Below are positions 48,240 through 56,778 of a stretch of DNA of 64,000 nt, piece by piece. Both the position numbers and the translations under genes were made by a program. This DNA is from JAOUEA01 sp963719165 (lineage in GTDB: Bacteria > Actinomycetota > UBA4738 > HRBIN12): positions 1 to 64,000 of the forward strand of contig CAVRAV010000001.1 of the NCBI GenBank assembly GCA_963719165.1, given 5' to 3'. Position 1 is the stretch's first letter. Each line of letters starts with the position of its first letter. The notes beneath the pieces are model-generated. The model was not told the DNA's origin. It made no database searches and saw nothing but the letters and a program-made list of their open reading frames with translations.

Positions 48240-50078
48240 ATGTGCGGGATCGTGGGCTACGTGGGCCCCGACGAGGCGCTCCCCATCGTGATGGAAGGGC
48301 TTCGCCGTCTCGAGTATCGGGGCTACGACTCGGCGGGCGTCGCGGTGATGAACGGCGCCACGATGGGCATGGTGAAGCGGGCCGGCAAGCTCGCCGAGCT
48401 CGAAGCAGCCCTCGGCGGGGGCAACGCGCCCGCCGGAACCGTGGGGATGGGACACACGCGGTGGGCGACCCACGGCGCGCCCACGGACCGCAACGCCCAC
48501 CCGCACCTGGACTGCGACGGGCGCGTGGCGGTGATCCATAACGGGATCATCGAGAACTTCCAGGCGCTGCGCGCCGAGCTCGACAAGGGCGGCCACACGC
48601 TCGCCTCCGACACGGACACCGAATGCGTGGCGCACCTGATCGAGGAGCATCTCCGCGACGGGCCGCCGGGGACGCTCGCGGACGCCGTGCGCGCGGCCGT
48701 CGCCCGGCTCGAGGGGGCGTACTCGCTGGTGGTGTGCGCGCTCGACGAGCCCGGCACGCTCGTCGGCGTGAAGGTGTCTTCGCCGCTCGTGGTGGGCCTC
48801 GGCGACGGGGAGACCCTGCTCGCCTCCGACATCCCGGCGCTCCTGGATCGCACCGGCTCGGTGATCCCGGTGGAGGAGCACCAGGTCGTGCAGATCACGC
48901 GAGACGGGGCCGTCTTCACCGACCTCGACGGAGCGCCGCTGCATCCCGAACCCATCACCGTGGACTGGGACGTCGCGCGCGCGCAGAAGGGCGGCTACGA
49001 CTCATTCATGCGCAAGGAGATCGACGAGCAGCCCGACGCGATCCGCGACACCCTCGCGGGGCGCGTGAGCGGCGGCCGGCTGGTGCTCGACGAGCTACGC
49101 GTGAGCGACGACGTCCTGCGCGAGGTGAACAAGGTCTTCGTGGTCGCGTGCGGCACGGCGTTCCACTCCGGCCTGGTGGCGAAGTACGCCATCGAGCACT
49201 GGACGCGGCTGCCCGTGGAGATCGAGATCGCGTCGGAGTTCCGCTACCGCGACCCGGTGCTGGGGCCGGACACCCTCACGCTCGCGGTCTCCCAGAGCGG
49301 CGAGACGATCGACACGCTGGAGGCCGCGCGGCACGCGCGCCGGCAGGGCTCGCAGGTGATCGCCGTGACGAACACGGTGGGATCCTCGCTCGCGCGCGAG
49401 GCCGACGGCGTGCTCTACACACACGCGGGCCCGGAGATCTGCGTGGCGGCCACCAAGACCTTCGCCACCCAGATGGTCTCGCAGTACCTCGTGGCGCTGT
49501 ACCTCGCGCAGGTGCGCGGCTCGATGTTCCCCGAGGAGATCGCCGAGGTGCTGGAACGCCTGCACGAGCTGCCGGACCAGGTCCGCAGTGCCATCGCGCT
49601 GGACGCGCGCTGCCGCGAGCTCGCGCAACGCTACGCCGAGGCTCCAAGCATCCTGTTCATCGGGCGGCACACCGGCTACCCGGCCGCGCTGGAGGGAGCG
49701 CTCAAGCTCAAGGAGCTCAGCTACATCCATGCCGAGGGCTTCCCGGCGGGGGAGCTGAAGCACGGGGCCATCGCGCTGGTGGAGCCGGGCGTGCCCGTCG
49801 TGGCGGTGGCCACGCAGTGCCACATCTACCCCAAGATGCTCTCGAACATCCAGGAGGTTCGTGCGCGGGGCGCCGAGGTGATCGCGGTGGCCACGCGCGG
49901 GGACACGCAGATCGGCGGGATCGCCGACCACGTGCTCGAGGTGCCCGAGACGCCCGAGCTGCTCGCGCCCGTCACGGTGACGGTGCCCCTGCAGCTGTTC
50001 GCCTACCACGTTGCGACGCTGCGCGGCTGCGACGTCGACCAGCCCCGAAACCTCGCCAAGAGCGTCACGGTGGAGTAG
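48240..50078 (+). CDS. glmS: Glutamine-fructose-6-phosphate aminotransferase
   Basis: 612 residues; makes glucosamine-6-phosphate from fructose-6-phosphate and glutamine. The N-terminal glutaminase begins MCGIVGYVG with nucleophile Cys2 (the first residue after Met removal), then RLEYRGYDSAGVAV and HTRWATHGAPTDRNAHPH. Two SIS domains follow (about 280-600): ACGTAFHSGLVAKY, AVSQSGETIDTLEAAR, and the C-terminal DQPRNLAKSVTVE. The start is fixed by the need for Cys2. No riboswitch-ribozyme upstream. Confidence 0.98.
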   Translation: MCGIVGYVGPDEALPIVMEGLRRLEYRGYDSAGVAVMNGATMGMVKRAGKLAELEAALGGGNAPAGTVGMGHTRWATHGAPTDRNAHPHLDCDGRVAVIHNGIIENFQALRAELDKGGHTLASDTDTECVAHLIEEHLRDGPPGTLADAVRAAVARLEGAYSLVVCALDEPGTLVGVKVSSPLVVGLGDGETLLASDIPALLDRTGSVIPVEEHQVVQITRDGAVFTDLDGAPLHPEPITVDWDVARAQKGGYDSFMRKEIDEQPDAIRDTLAGRVSGGRLVLDELRVSDDVLREVNKVFVVACGTAFHSGLVAKYAIEHWTRLPVEIEIASEFRYRDPVLGPDTLTLAVSQSGETIDTLEAARHARRQGSQVIAVTNTVGSSLAREADGVLYTHAGPEICVAATKTFATQMVSQYLVALYLAQVRGSMFPEEIAEVLERLHELPDQVRSAIALDARCRELAQRYAEAPSILFIGRHTGYPAALEGALKLKELSYIHAEGFPAGELKHGAIALVEPGVPVVAVATQCHIYPKMLSNIQEVRARGAEVIAVATRGDTQIGGIADHVLEVPETPELLAPVTVTVPLQLFAYHVATLRGCDVDQPRNLAKSVTVE

Positions 50079-50083
50079 TCGGC

Positions 50084-50281
50084 GTGGCCAGCCCGACGCC
50101 CTCCCCGTACCCGATCCCCGTGCCCGCGGATCCGAACACAACGGTGGTGAGCCTGGTGTTCTTGATCGTGCTGTTGGCCGTGGTGAGCGTGCTGTGGTGG
50201 CAGGTGCGCCGGATGCGCCGCACCGTCAAGAACCTCGAGCTGGGCTCGTGGCCTCCCGACGACGGGCCCGACGCTCCGTAG
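50084..50281 (+). CDS. Small single-pass membrane protein
   Basis: 65 residues from GTG at 50084. A Pro/Ser/Thr-rich N-terminus (SPTPSPYPIPVPADPN) precedes one helix (VVSLVFLIVLLAVVSVLWW) and a basic stop-transfer (RRMRRTVKNLE), giving a probable outside N-terminus. It lies 5 nt after glmS and 28 nt before acpS, so it is likely co-transcribed with glmS. No family recognised. The high coding bias and clean helix argue for a real gene, but this is not certain. Confidence 0.5.
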   Translation: MASPTPSPYPIPVPADPNTTVVSLVFLIVLLAVVSVLWWQVRRMRRTVKNLELGSWPPDDGPDAP

Positions 50282-50297
50282 CCGGTGGCGCGTCGCG

Positions 50298-50303
50298 TAG
50301 CCT
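50298..50303 (+). promoter_or_regulatory. Leaderless-type -10 box of acpS
   Basis: TAGCCT lies 6 nt before the GTG at 50310. Confidence 0.45.
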
Positions 50304-50309
50304 GGTGCG

Positions 50310-50687
50310 GTGGAGATCCTCGGCCTGGGCGTGGACATCTGCGAGATCGCCCGCATGGAGCGGGCGCTCGCGCGACACGAGACCATGCGCGCCCGCGTGT
50401 TCACACCCGAGGAGATCGCGTACTGCGATTCCAAGGCCCGCCCCGCCGAATCCTACGCGGGGCGGTTCGCCGCGCGCGAGGCCACCATCAAGGCGCTGGG
50501 CGGCTACCGCGGCAAGCGATGGCGCGACATCAGCGTGTCGCGGCATCCCAGCGGCGCGCCGAGCATCGCGCTCGCAGGTCACGCGGCGCGCCGCGCCGGC
50601 TCCCTCGGCATCTCACGCGTCCTGATCACCTTCACGCACGAGAAGACCAACGCCGTGGCGTTCGCGGTGGCCGTGCGAGAGTCGTGA
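50310..50687 (+). CDS. acpS: Holo-[acyl-carrier-protein] synthase
   Basis: 125 residues; attaches 4'-phosphopantetheine from CoA to acyl carrier protein. Mg ligands are Asp9 in LGLGVDICEIARME and Glu57 in RFAAREATIKALGG. ISVSRHPSGAPSIALAG and VLITFTHEKTNAVAFAV complete the family. GTG start next to a TAnnnT box. nnr follows 7 nt after the stop, the usual arrangement in Actinomycetota. Confidence 0.95.
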   Translation: MEILGLGVDICEIARMERALARHETMRARVFTPEEIAYCDSKARPAESYAGRFAAREATIKALGGYRGKRWRDISVSRHPSGAPSIALAGHAARRAGSLGISRVLITFTHEKTNAVAFAVAVRES

Positions 50688-50694
50688 GCGCACC

Positions 50695-52225
50695 GTGATC
50701 CCCCTCCTGGACCCCGAGCGGGCCGCCGCGCTCGACCGCGCCACGCAGGCGCGCGGGGTGCCGGCCGCGGCTCTGATGGAGCGCGCCGGGCGCGCGGTCG
50801 CGCGCGCGGCCCTGGACGTCGTGGGCGGCGCGTACGGACGCCGTGCCGTGGTCGTGTGCGGCCGCGGCAACAACGGCGGCGACGGCCTGGTTGCCGCGCG
50901 GCATCTCGCCCGGTGGGGCACTGCGCGTGGCCGTCCTGTGGGCCGACGCGCCGGGGGAGCTCTCCGATCCGGCCGCCGTGAACCGGGCGCGCCTGGCGGA
51001 GGTCGGGCTCACCCCCGCGGTCGCCGACCCGGCGCGCTTCGCGCGCGAGCTCGCCCGCGCGGACGTGGCCATCGACGCGATCTTCGGCACGGGCTTCCAC
51101 GGATCGCCCGAGGGGGCGTGGGCGGACGCGATCGACGCCCTCAACGCCGGGCCCGTCCCGGTGGTTGCCGTCGACGTTCCCTCAGGTGTGAACGGGGCCA
51201 CGGGCGCCGTGGACGGGCGCGCGGTCGCGTGCGCGCTCACGGTGACGTTCGGCGCGGCCAAGACCGGGTCCGTGCTCATGCCCGGCGCCGAGTACGCGGG
51301 CGCGGTGCGCGTGGTCGACATCGGCTTCCCCGAGGAGCTCATCGAGACGGAGGTCTTCCTCAGCGAACCCGCCGACGTGATCGCGGCACTACCCCCGCGC
51401 GGCGCGGACGCGCACAAGCGTGCATCGGGCGTGCTGGTCGTGGTGGCGGGCTCGCGCGATATGACCGGGGCCGTGCGGCTGATCGCGCAGGCGGCGGGCC
51501 GCGCCGGGGCAGGGCTCGTGATCGCGGCCGTTCCGCGCGGCATCCTCCCCGTCGTTCAGGCCGCCGTCACCGAGGCCGTGTTCCTGGGTCTGCCGGAGAC
51601 CCCGGAGGGGGGCGTGGCGCCGAGCGCCGTGGACCCCGTCCTCGCGGCGCTCGAGGGCGCGAACGCCCTCGCCATCGGCCCCGGGCTCACGGCACGCGAC
51701 GACACGGCACGGTTCGTGCGCGACGTGGTCGCCGCCGCCTCCGTGCCGGCCGTGATCGATGCCGACGCGCTGAACGCCTTCGCGGGGCGGGCCGAGCAGC
51801 TGCGCGAACGAGCGGCGGGCGCCGTGCTCACGCCGCACGTGGGCGAGTTCGTGCGTCTGAGCGACGTCACGTCCGAGGCCCTGATGAGCGACCGCATCGC
51901 CCACGCGCGCGCCCTGTCGGACACCACGAACGCGGTGGTGCTCCTCAAGGGCAGCCGAACCGTGGTCGCGGCGCCCGGCGGTTCCGTGCGCATCAACCCG
52001 ACCGGCAGCTCGGTGCTCGCCACGGCCGGCTCGGGCGACGTCCTCACGGGGGTCATCGGCGGGCTGCTCGCGCGGGGAACGGCGCCGCTCGAGGCCGCCG
52101 CGGCGGGCGCATACCTGCACGGGCTCGCGGGCATCCTCGCCGGCGAACGCACGGGCGACGGCACGCTCGCCGGCGACGTCGTGGAGCGCATCCCGGAGGC
52201 GGTGGCGCGGATGGGCGAGACGTGA
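50695..52225 (+). CDS. nnr: Bifunctional NAD(P)H-hydrate epimerase/dehydratase (one indel)
   Basis: Repairs NAD(P)HX. The N-terminal epimerase (about 1-210) has VVCGRGNNGGDGLVAARHLA and, past the break, DAIFGTGFHGSPEGAWADAI and VAVDVPSGVNGATG. The C-terminal ADP-dependent dehydratase (about 225-505) has VLVVVAGSRDMTGAVRLIAQ, VLTPHVGEFVRLSD and SSVLATAGSGDVLTGVIGGL. The frame changes near 50924, where ARWG should continue ALRVAVLW; the 1531-nt length fits one extra base in a 509-residue protein. GTG start. Ends in GTGA overlapping alr. Confidence 0.92.
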
Positions 52226-53324
52226 GCGAGGCGCTGCGACCGACCCGCGTGCAGGTCGACCTCGCGGCGGTGCGCCACAACGTGGGGCTGCTGAAGCCCG
52301 CCGGCGCCGAGCTGATGGCCGTCGTGAAGGCCGACGCGTATGGGCACGGCGACGTGGAGGTGGCGCGCGCCGCGGTGGAGGGCGGCGCCACGTGGCTGGG
52401 CGTCGCGCTCGTCGAGGAGGGCCTGCGCCTTCGCCGCGCAGGGGTCGAGACCCCGATCCTCGTGCTCTCGGAGTTCCCCCGGGATCCGAGCCCGCGGCGC
52501 TCGCGGCCGGGCTGACGCCCACCCTCTACTCCGGCGAAGGGCTCCGGGCACTCGCCGCGGCCTCCTCCGGCCGGCGCGTCGGCGTCCATGTGAAGGTGGA
52601 CACCGGCATGCACCGCGTGGGGGTCTGGCCACCCGAGCGCACCGCCTCGTTCGTCGACGACGTCGTGGCCGCAGGGCTGACGCCCGAGGGCCTGTTCACG
52701 CATCTCGCGCGCTCCGAGGAGGACGCCGGCACCACGCGCGAGCAGCTCGCCGTGTTCCTGCGCGCCGCCGAGGACGTGCGGGCCGCGGGCCACGGTCCGC
52801 GCCTGCTGCACGCGGCCAACACCGCCGCCACGATCCTGCACCCGGCCTCACACCTGGACCTCGTGCGCCCGGGCATCGGCATCTACGGGGTGCTTCCGGG
52901 ACCGGGCGTGGGCGCCGACCTGGGCCTGCGTCCGGCGCTCAGCTGGCGTTCGCGCGTGACGTTCGTGAAGCGGCTCGTCGCCGGCGAGCGCCTGTCCTAC
53001 GGGCATCACTACCGGCTCGAACGCGATGCCTGGGTGGCCACCGTGCCGGTCGGCTACGCCGACGGCTACCCTCGTCCCCTGTCCTCGCGGGCCGACGTCC
53101 TGATCGGCGGGCGGCGGTGCCGGGTCGCGGGGACCGTGACGATGGACCAGCTGATGGTGGATTGCGCCGATCGCGAGCCCCGAGCGGGAGACGACGTGGT
53201 GTTGCTCGGTGCGCAGGACGACGACGAGATCACGGCGGACGAGCTCGGTGTGCTCGCCGGGACGATCGGGTACGAGATCGTCACGAGGATCGGAAAAAGG
53301 GTGCCGCGGGAGTATGTGAGATGA
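52222..53324 (+). CDS. alr: Alanine racemase (one missing base)
   Basis: PLP enzyme that supplies D-alanine for peptidoglycan. PLP lysine Lys36 in MAVVKADAYGHG, substrate-binding text VHVKVDTGMHRVGVWP, LVRPGIGIYGVLPG and the catalytic tyrosine in VPVGYADGYPRPL. The frame breaks at about 52477 inside a C-run: LSEF should continue PPGSEPAALAAGL if one C is added, giving 1104 nt and 367 residues. An essential enzyme with a homopolymer indel points to a sequencing error. Overlaps nnr and the hydrolase by 4 nt each. Confidence 0.93.
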
Positions 53325-54382
53325 CCAGGAAGCGCACCGCGCTCATCAGCGCCGGGGTCGCCGCCGGCGCGCTCACGGCGGGCGTCCTTGGCGGGGCGCT
53401 CGTTCGGCGACGTCACTCCGACGAACTCGAGGACACGTTCTGGGATCTGCCGCCCGACGACCTGGGGACGGTCGAGTCCTTCGACGGGACCACCATCGCG
53501 GTGCGCGCGGCCGGGGCCCCCCACGCCCCGCTGCTCCTGTTCGCGCACGGCTTCAGCCTGGATTCCACCACGTGGTACGAGCAGTGGGTCGACCTGTCGG
53601 TGGACCACCGGTGCGTGCTGATGGACCAGCGCGGGCACGGGCGCTCGGGCCGCGCGGCACACAGGGACTTCACCGTGCGCGCCATGGGTCGCGACATCGC
53701 CGCCGTGCTCGACCACGTGGCGCCCGAGCGCCCCGCGGTGCTGATCGGCCACTCGATGGGCGCCATGGCGATCCTCGCCCTCGCGGAACAACGTCCCGAG
53801 CTGTTGGGAGATCGCGTGGCGGGTGTGGTGCTGGTGGGCGCGGCCTCCTCGGACCTCATCCAAGGGGCCATGGGCTCCGTCACGGACCTGCTCCGGCCAC
53901 GGCTCGGGACGCTTGCGTCCGCGGCCCAGCGCGTGGACCGCCTGCGCAAGGCCGTCCTGGCGAGCCCCGCGGATCTCAGCGGCGCCGTGGTGCGCCTCAC
54001 CCAGTTCGGTCCCGATGCGCCGCGCCATGTGGTGGACCACGTGGTGCGCCTGGCCGAACGTGCCTCCTCCGAGGTGTGGACCGAGGGGCTGTCCCAGCTG
54101 ATGGAGGTCGACCTCCGTCAAGGGGTGCCGCGGGTGAAGGTTCCCGCGCTCGTGGTGGTGGGCGAGCACGACCGCGTTACCCCGCCCGCGGCGGCGGTGG
54201 CGCTCGCGGGGGCGCTGCCGCAAGGACGGCTGGTGGTGATCGAGGGCGCGGGCCACATGACGATGCTGGAGCGCCCGGTCGAGCTCGACCGCGAGATCCG
54301 CGTGTTCGCGAAGCAGGTCCTCGCCCCGGAGAGCCCTGCGCCACGGCGGCGCAAGAAGAAGGTCGCGGAAGGCGACGCGTGA
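53321..54382 (+). CDS. Alpha/beta hydrolase, membrane-anchored
   Basis: 353 residues. An N-terminal hydrophobic segment (ALISAGVAAGALTAGVLGGA) is probably a signal anchor. The hydrolase domain has the oxyanion loop FAHGFSLDSTTW, RGHGRSGR, nucleophile Ser in VLIGHSMGAMA, the acid in VVGEHDRVTPP and the His in IEGAGHMTMLE. A Lys/Arg-rich C-terminus (PRRRKKKVAEGDA) follows. Placement between alr and the tsaE group is common in Actinomycetota. Substrate unknown; the family includes esterases, epoxide hydrolases and peroxidases. ATG overlaps the alr stop (ATGA). Confidence 0.85.
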   Translation: MTRKRTALISAGVAAGALTAGVLGGALVRRRHSDELEDTFWDLPPDDLGTVESFDGTTIAVRAAGAPHAPLLLFAHGFSLDSTTWYEQWVDLSVDHRCVLMDQRGHGRSGRAAHRDFTVRAMGRDIAAVLDHVAPERPAVLIGHSMGAMAILALAEQRPELLGDRVAGVVLVGAASSDLIQGAMGSVTDLLRPRLGTLASAAQRVDRLRKAVLASPADLSGAVVRLTQFGPDAPRHVVDHVVRLAERASSEVWTEGLSQLMEVDLRQGVPRVKVPALVVVGEHDRVTPPAAAVALAGALPQGRLVVIEGAGHMTMLERPVELDREIRVFAKQVLAPESPAPRRRKKKVAEGDA

Positions 54383-55068
54383 GCAGGACCCTGACGGAGG
54401 TGGCGGCGGAGGCTGCGGGCTGCACCAAGTGCAGGCTCGCACACGGCCGCACCCAGGTGGTCTTCGGCGACGGCAGCCCGGAGGCGGACCTGCTGCTCAT
54501 CGGGGAGGGACCGGGCTTCCACGAGGACAAGCAGGGCGTGCCGTTCGTGGGCGCCGCGGGCAACCTGCTCACCCGGATGCTCGGCGAGATCGGTCTCGCG
54601 CGCGAGGACGTGTACATCGCGAACGTCGTGATGTGCCGCCCGCCGGGCAACCGCGACCCACACCCCGATGAGATCGAGGCGTGCACGCCCTGGCTCGTGG
54701 AACAGATCTCCCTCATCCAGCCCCAGGTCATCGTCACCCTCGGGAACTTCGCCACCAAGTACGTGCTGAACACCGCTACGGGCATCACGCGGCTGCGCGG
54801 GCAGACGCACGGATGGCACGGCCGCACCGTGATCCCGACGTTCCACCCCGCGGCGATCCTGCACGGCGGTGGGGAGCGGTCGCGCCAGTTCGAGCTCCTT
54901 CGCGAGGACTTCAAGCTCGTGCGGACCACCCTCGACGCCGCCGCACCGCCCCATCCCGCCGCGCCGCCCCATCCCGCCGAGCCGGCCGCGGCGCCCGGCG
55001 TCATGGCACGCTCGGCGGCCACCCCGGCGGTCGAGGATCCCGACGCCGATCAGCTGGAGCTGTTCTGA
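54379..55068 (+). CDS. udg: Family 4 uracil-DNA glycosylase with clamp-binding-like C-terminus
   Basis: 229 residues; removes uracil from DNA. The Fe-S cluster cysteines are Cys15 and Cys18 (GCTKCRLA), Cys86 and Cys102. Motif 1 is GEGPGFHEDKQGVPFVGAAG and motif 2 is IPTFHPAAIL, both typical of family 4 (TTUDGA-like). After residue 185 comes a Pro/Ala linker (PHPAAPPHPAEPAAAPG), and the chain ends DADQLELF; QLELF matches the QLxLF clamp-binding peptide seen in many bacterial DNA-repair proteins. GTG start overlaps the hydrolase by 4 nt. tsaE follows 2 nt after the stop, so repair and tRNA modification genes share one transcript. Confidence 0.92.
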   Translation: MSRTLTEVAAEAAGCTKCRLAHGRTQVVFGDGSPEADLLLIGEGPGFHEDKQGVPFVGAAGNLLTRMLGEIGLAREDVYIANVVMCRPPGNRDPHPDEIEACTPWLVEQISLIQPQVIVTLGNFATKYVLNTATGITRLRGQTHGWHGRTVIPTFHPAAILHGGGERSRQFELLREDFKLVRTTLDAAAPPHPAAPPHPAEPAAAPGVMARSAATPAVEDPDADQLELF

Positions 55069-55070
55069 GC

Positions 55071-55568
55071 GTGGAGGCCATGCTGCGGGCGCCCGACCCC
55101 GAGGACACGCGGGCCGTGGGCGTGGCCATCGCGCCGCTGCTCGTCCCCCGCGACGCCGTGCTGCTCACCGGGGAGCTCGGCGCCGGCAAGACCGTGTTCG
55201 TGCAGGGCGTCGCGCGTGGGCTCGGGATCGAGGAGCCGATCGTCTCGCCGACCTTCACCCTCGTCAAGGAGTACGTGGGCCGCCTGGCGGTGGCCCACGT
55301 GGACGTCTACCGGCTGGACCGCGTGCAGGACGTGGTGGATCTAGGGCTGGACGAGCTGGGGGAGGGCGAGGACGTCCTGCTGGTGGAGTGGGGCGACGCC
55401 GTGGAAGCGTTGCTTCCCCCGGACCGGCTGCGCGTTGAGCTCACCACCGAGGATCCCGCCGGCGCCTCAGAGGTCCGCATCCTCGCGATCGAGGGCGTTG
55501 GGCAGAGCTGGTCCGAGCGCTGGGCGGCCTTGGTTCACGCGGTGGAGCCCTGGGCGGTGATCGCGTGA
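55071..55568 (+). CDS. tsaE: tRNA t6A biosynthesis ATPase TsaE
   Basis: 165 residues; ATPase partner of TsaB/TsaD in threonylcarbamoyl-adenosine formation at A37 of ANN-decoding tRNAs. P-loop GELGAGKTVF (about 34-43), SPTFTLVKEY and HVDVYRLD are diagnostic, with LVEWGDAVEALLP downstream. GTG at 55071 is chosen for its position just after udg; ATG at 55080 is an alternative. Overlaps tsaB by 4 nt. Confidence 0.95.
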   Translation: MEAMLRAPDPEDTRAVGVAIAPLLVPRDAVLLTGELGAGKTVFVQGVARGLGIEEPIVSPTFTLVKEYVGRLAVAHVDVYRLDRVQDVVDLGLDELGEGEDVLLVEWGDAVEALLPPDRLRVELTTEDPAGASEVRILAIEGVGQSWSERWAALVHAVEPWAVIA

Positions 55569-56233
55569 TCGTGGTGGGGATCGAGACGTCGACGCCGCGC
55601 ACGAGCGTCGCGATCGGCACCGAACAGGAGATCCTGGGGTCGCTGTCGGTCGCGGGCCCCGCGCGCCAAGAGTCGCTCACGCCCGGGCTGCAACGCCTAC
55701 TGGCGTGGACCGGCGTGGACCTGGAGCAGGTGGGCGGCGTGGCGGTGGGCGTCGGTCCCGGGCTCTTCACGGGTCTCCGCGTCGGCGTGCAGACCGCGAA
55801 GACGCTCGCGCAGGTCCTGCGGATCCCCCTCGTGGGCATCGTGAGCCTGGACGCCCTCGCGTACGCACATCGGCACACCCACAAGCGCGTGGCGGCCGTG
55901 ATCGACGCGCGGCGCCGCGAGGTCTTCACGGCGCGCTACCGGGCCGTTCCCGGCGGCGTGCTCCGCGAGACCGAGCCCTCGGTGCTCCGGCCCGATCACC
56001 TCGCGGCGGAGCTGGAGGCCGTGCGGGGCGAGGTGTTGGCCGTCGGCAACGGTGCGATGCTGTATCGCCATGAACTGGAGGAACTGGGGCCCCGGGTCGA
56101 GATCGGCACCTCGATCTCGGCCCATCCAGCCGCCGCCGCGTTGGTCGAGCTCGCCGTGCCTCGCTTCTTACGGGAGGAGCACGACCGTCCGCACGACGTC
56201 GTGCCCTTGTACTTGAGGAAGATCGGATGCTGA
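55565..56233 (+). CDS. tsaB: tRNA t6A biosynthesis protein TsaB
   Basis: 222 residues; inactive paralogue of TsaD that forms the scaffold dimer. VGIETSTPRTSVAIG, VAVGVGPGLFTGLRVGVQTA and VIDARRREVFTARYR are family text. GTG start overlaps tsaE (GTGA); its stop lies inside the rimI start (7-nt overlap). Confidence 0.95.
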   Translation: MIVVGIETSTPRTSVAIGTEQEILGSLSVAGPARQESLTPGLQRLLAWTGVDLEQVGGVAVGVGPGLFTGLRVGVQTAKTLAQVLRIPLVGIVSLDALAYAHRHTHKRVAAVIDARRREVFTARYRAVPGGVLRETEPSVLRPDHLAAELEAVRGEVLAVGNGAMLYRHELEELGPRVEIGTSISAHPAAAALVELAVPRFLREEHDRPHDVVPLYLRKIGC

Positions 56234-56778
56234 GATCGCGTGGGATCAGCGAGCCCGGGGTGCCCAGGCTTGAGATCACCCGCATGCGACGCCGTCACCT
56301 GCGTGGGGTGATGGCGATCGAGCGGCAGGTCTACGCACGCCCGTGGAGCCCCAACCTCTTCGTGGCGGAGATGACCGAGCCCAACAACCGCTGTTACCTC
56401 GTGGCGCGCGGGGACAGATCGATCGTGGGGTACGCCGGCATGATCTGCTACGGCGACGAGGCGCACATCACGAACATCGCGGTGGATCCGCAGGAGCACC
56501 GCAGGGGGATCGGTGCGCGGCTGCTCTACGCGGAGATGCTGCAGGCCGTGAGCATGGGCGCGCACGCCGTGTCCCTGGAGGTCCGGGTCACGAACTGGGG
56601 TGCGCAGCGCCTCTACGGTCACTTCGGGTTCCGCCCCGTGGGGATCCGCCGCAACTACTACCAGGAGCTCAACGAGGACGCGCTCATCATGTGGACCGAC
56701 GATGTCCGCACGCCCGCGTACACGCGACGCCTGGAGGCGATCGGCGACGAGCTCCCCGGGGTGGGCCGCCCGGCGTGA
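56227..56778 (+). CDS. rimI: Ribosomal-protein-alanine/protein N-acetyltransferase RimI
   Basis: 183 residues, GNAT fold. Acetyl-CoA motif HRRGIGARLLYAEM, preceded by AHITNIAVDPQEHR, and the C-terminal NWGAQRLYGHFGFRPVGIRR are typical. RimI acetylates the N-terminus of S18 in E. coli; its fixed place between tsaB and tsaD is widespread. N-terminus has about 15 extra residues from ATG 56227; a start at ATG 56284 (MRRRHLRGVM) is possible. Confidence 0.9.
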   Translation: MLRSRGISEPGVPRLEITRMRRRHLRGVMAIERQVYARPWSPNLFVAEMTEPNNRCYLVARGDRSIVGYAGMICYGDEAHITNIAVDPQEHRRGIGARLLYAEMLQAVSMGAHAVSLEVRVTNWGAQRLYGHFGFRPVGIRRNYYQELNEDALIMWTDDVRTPAYTRRLEAIGDELPGVGRPA

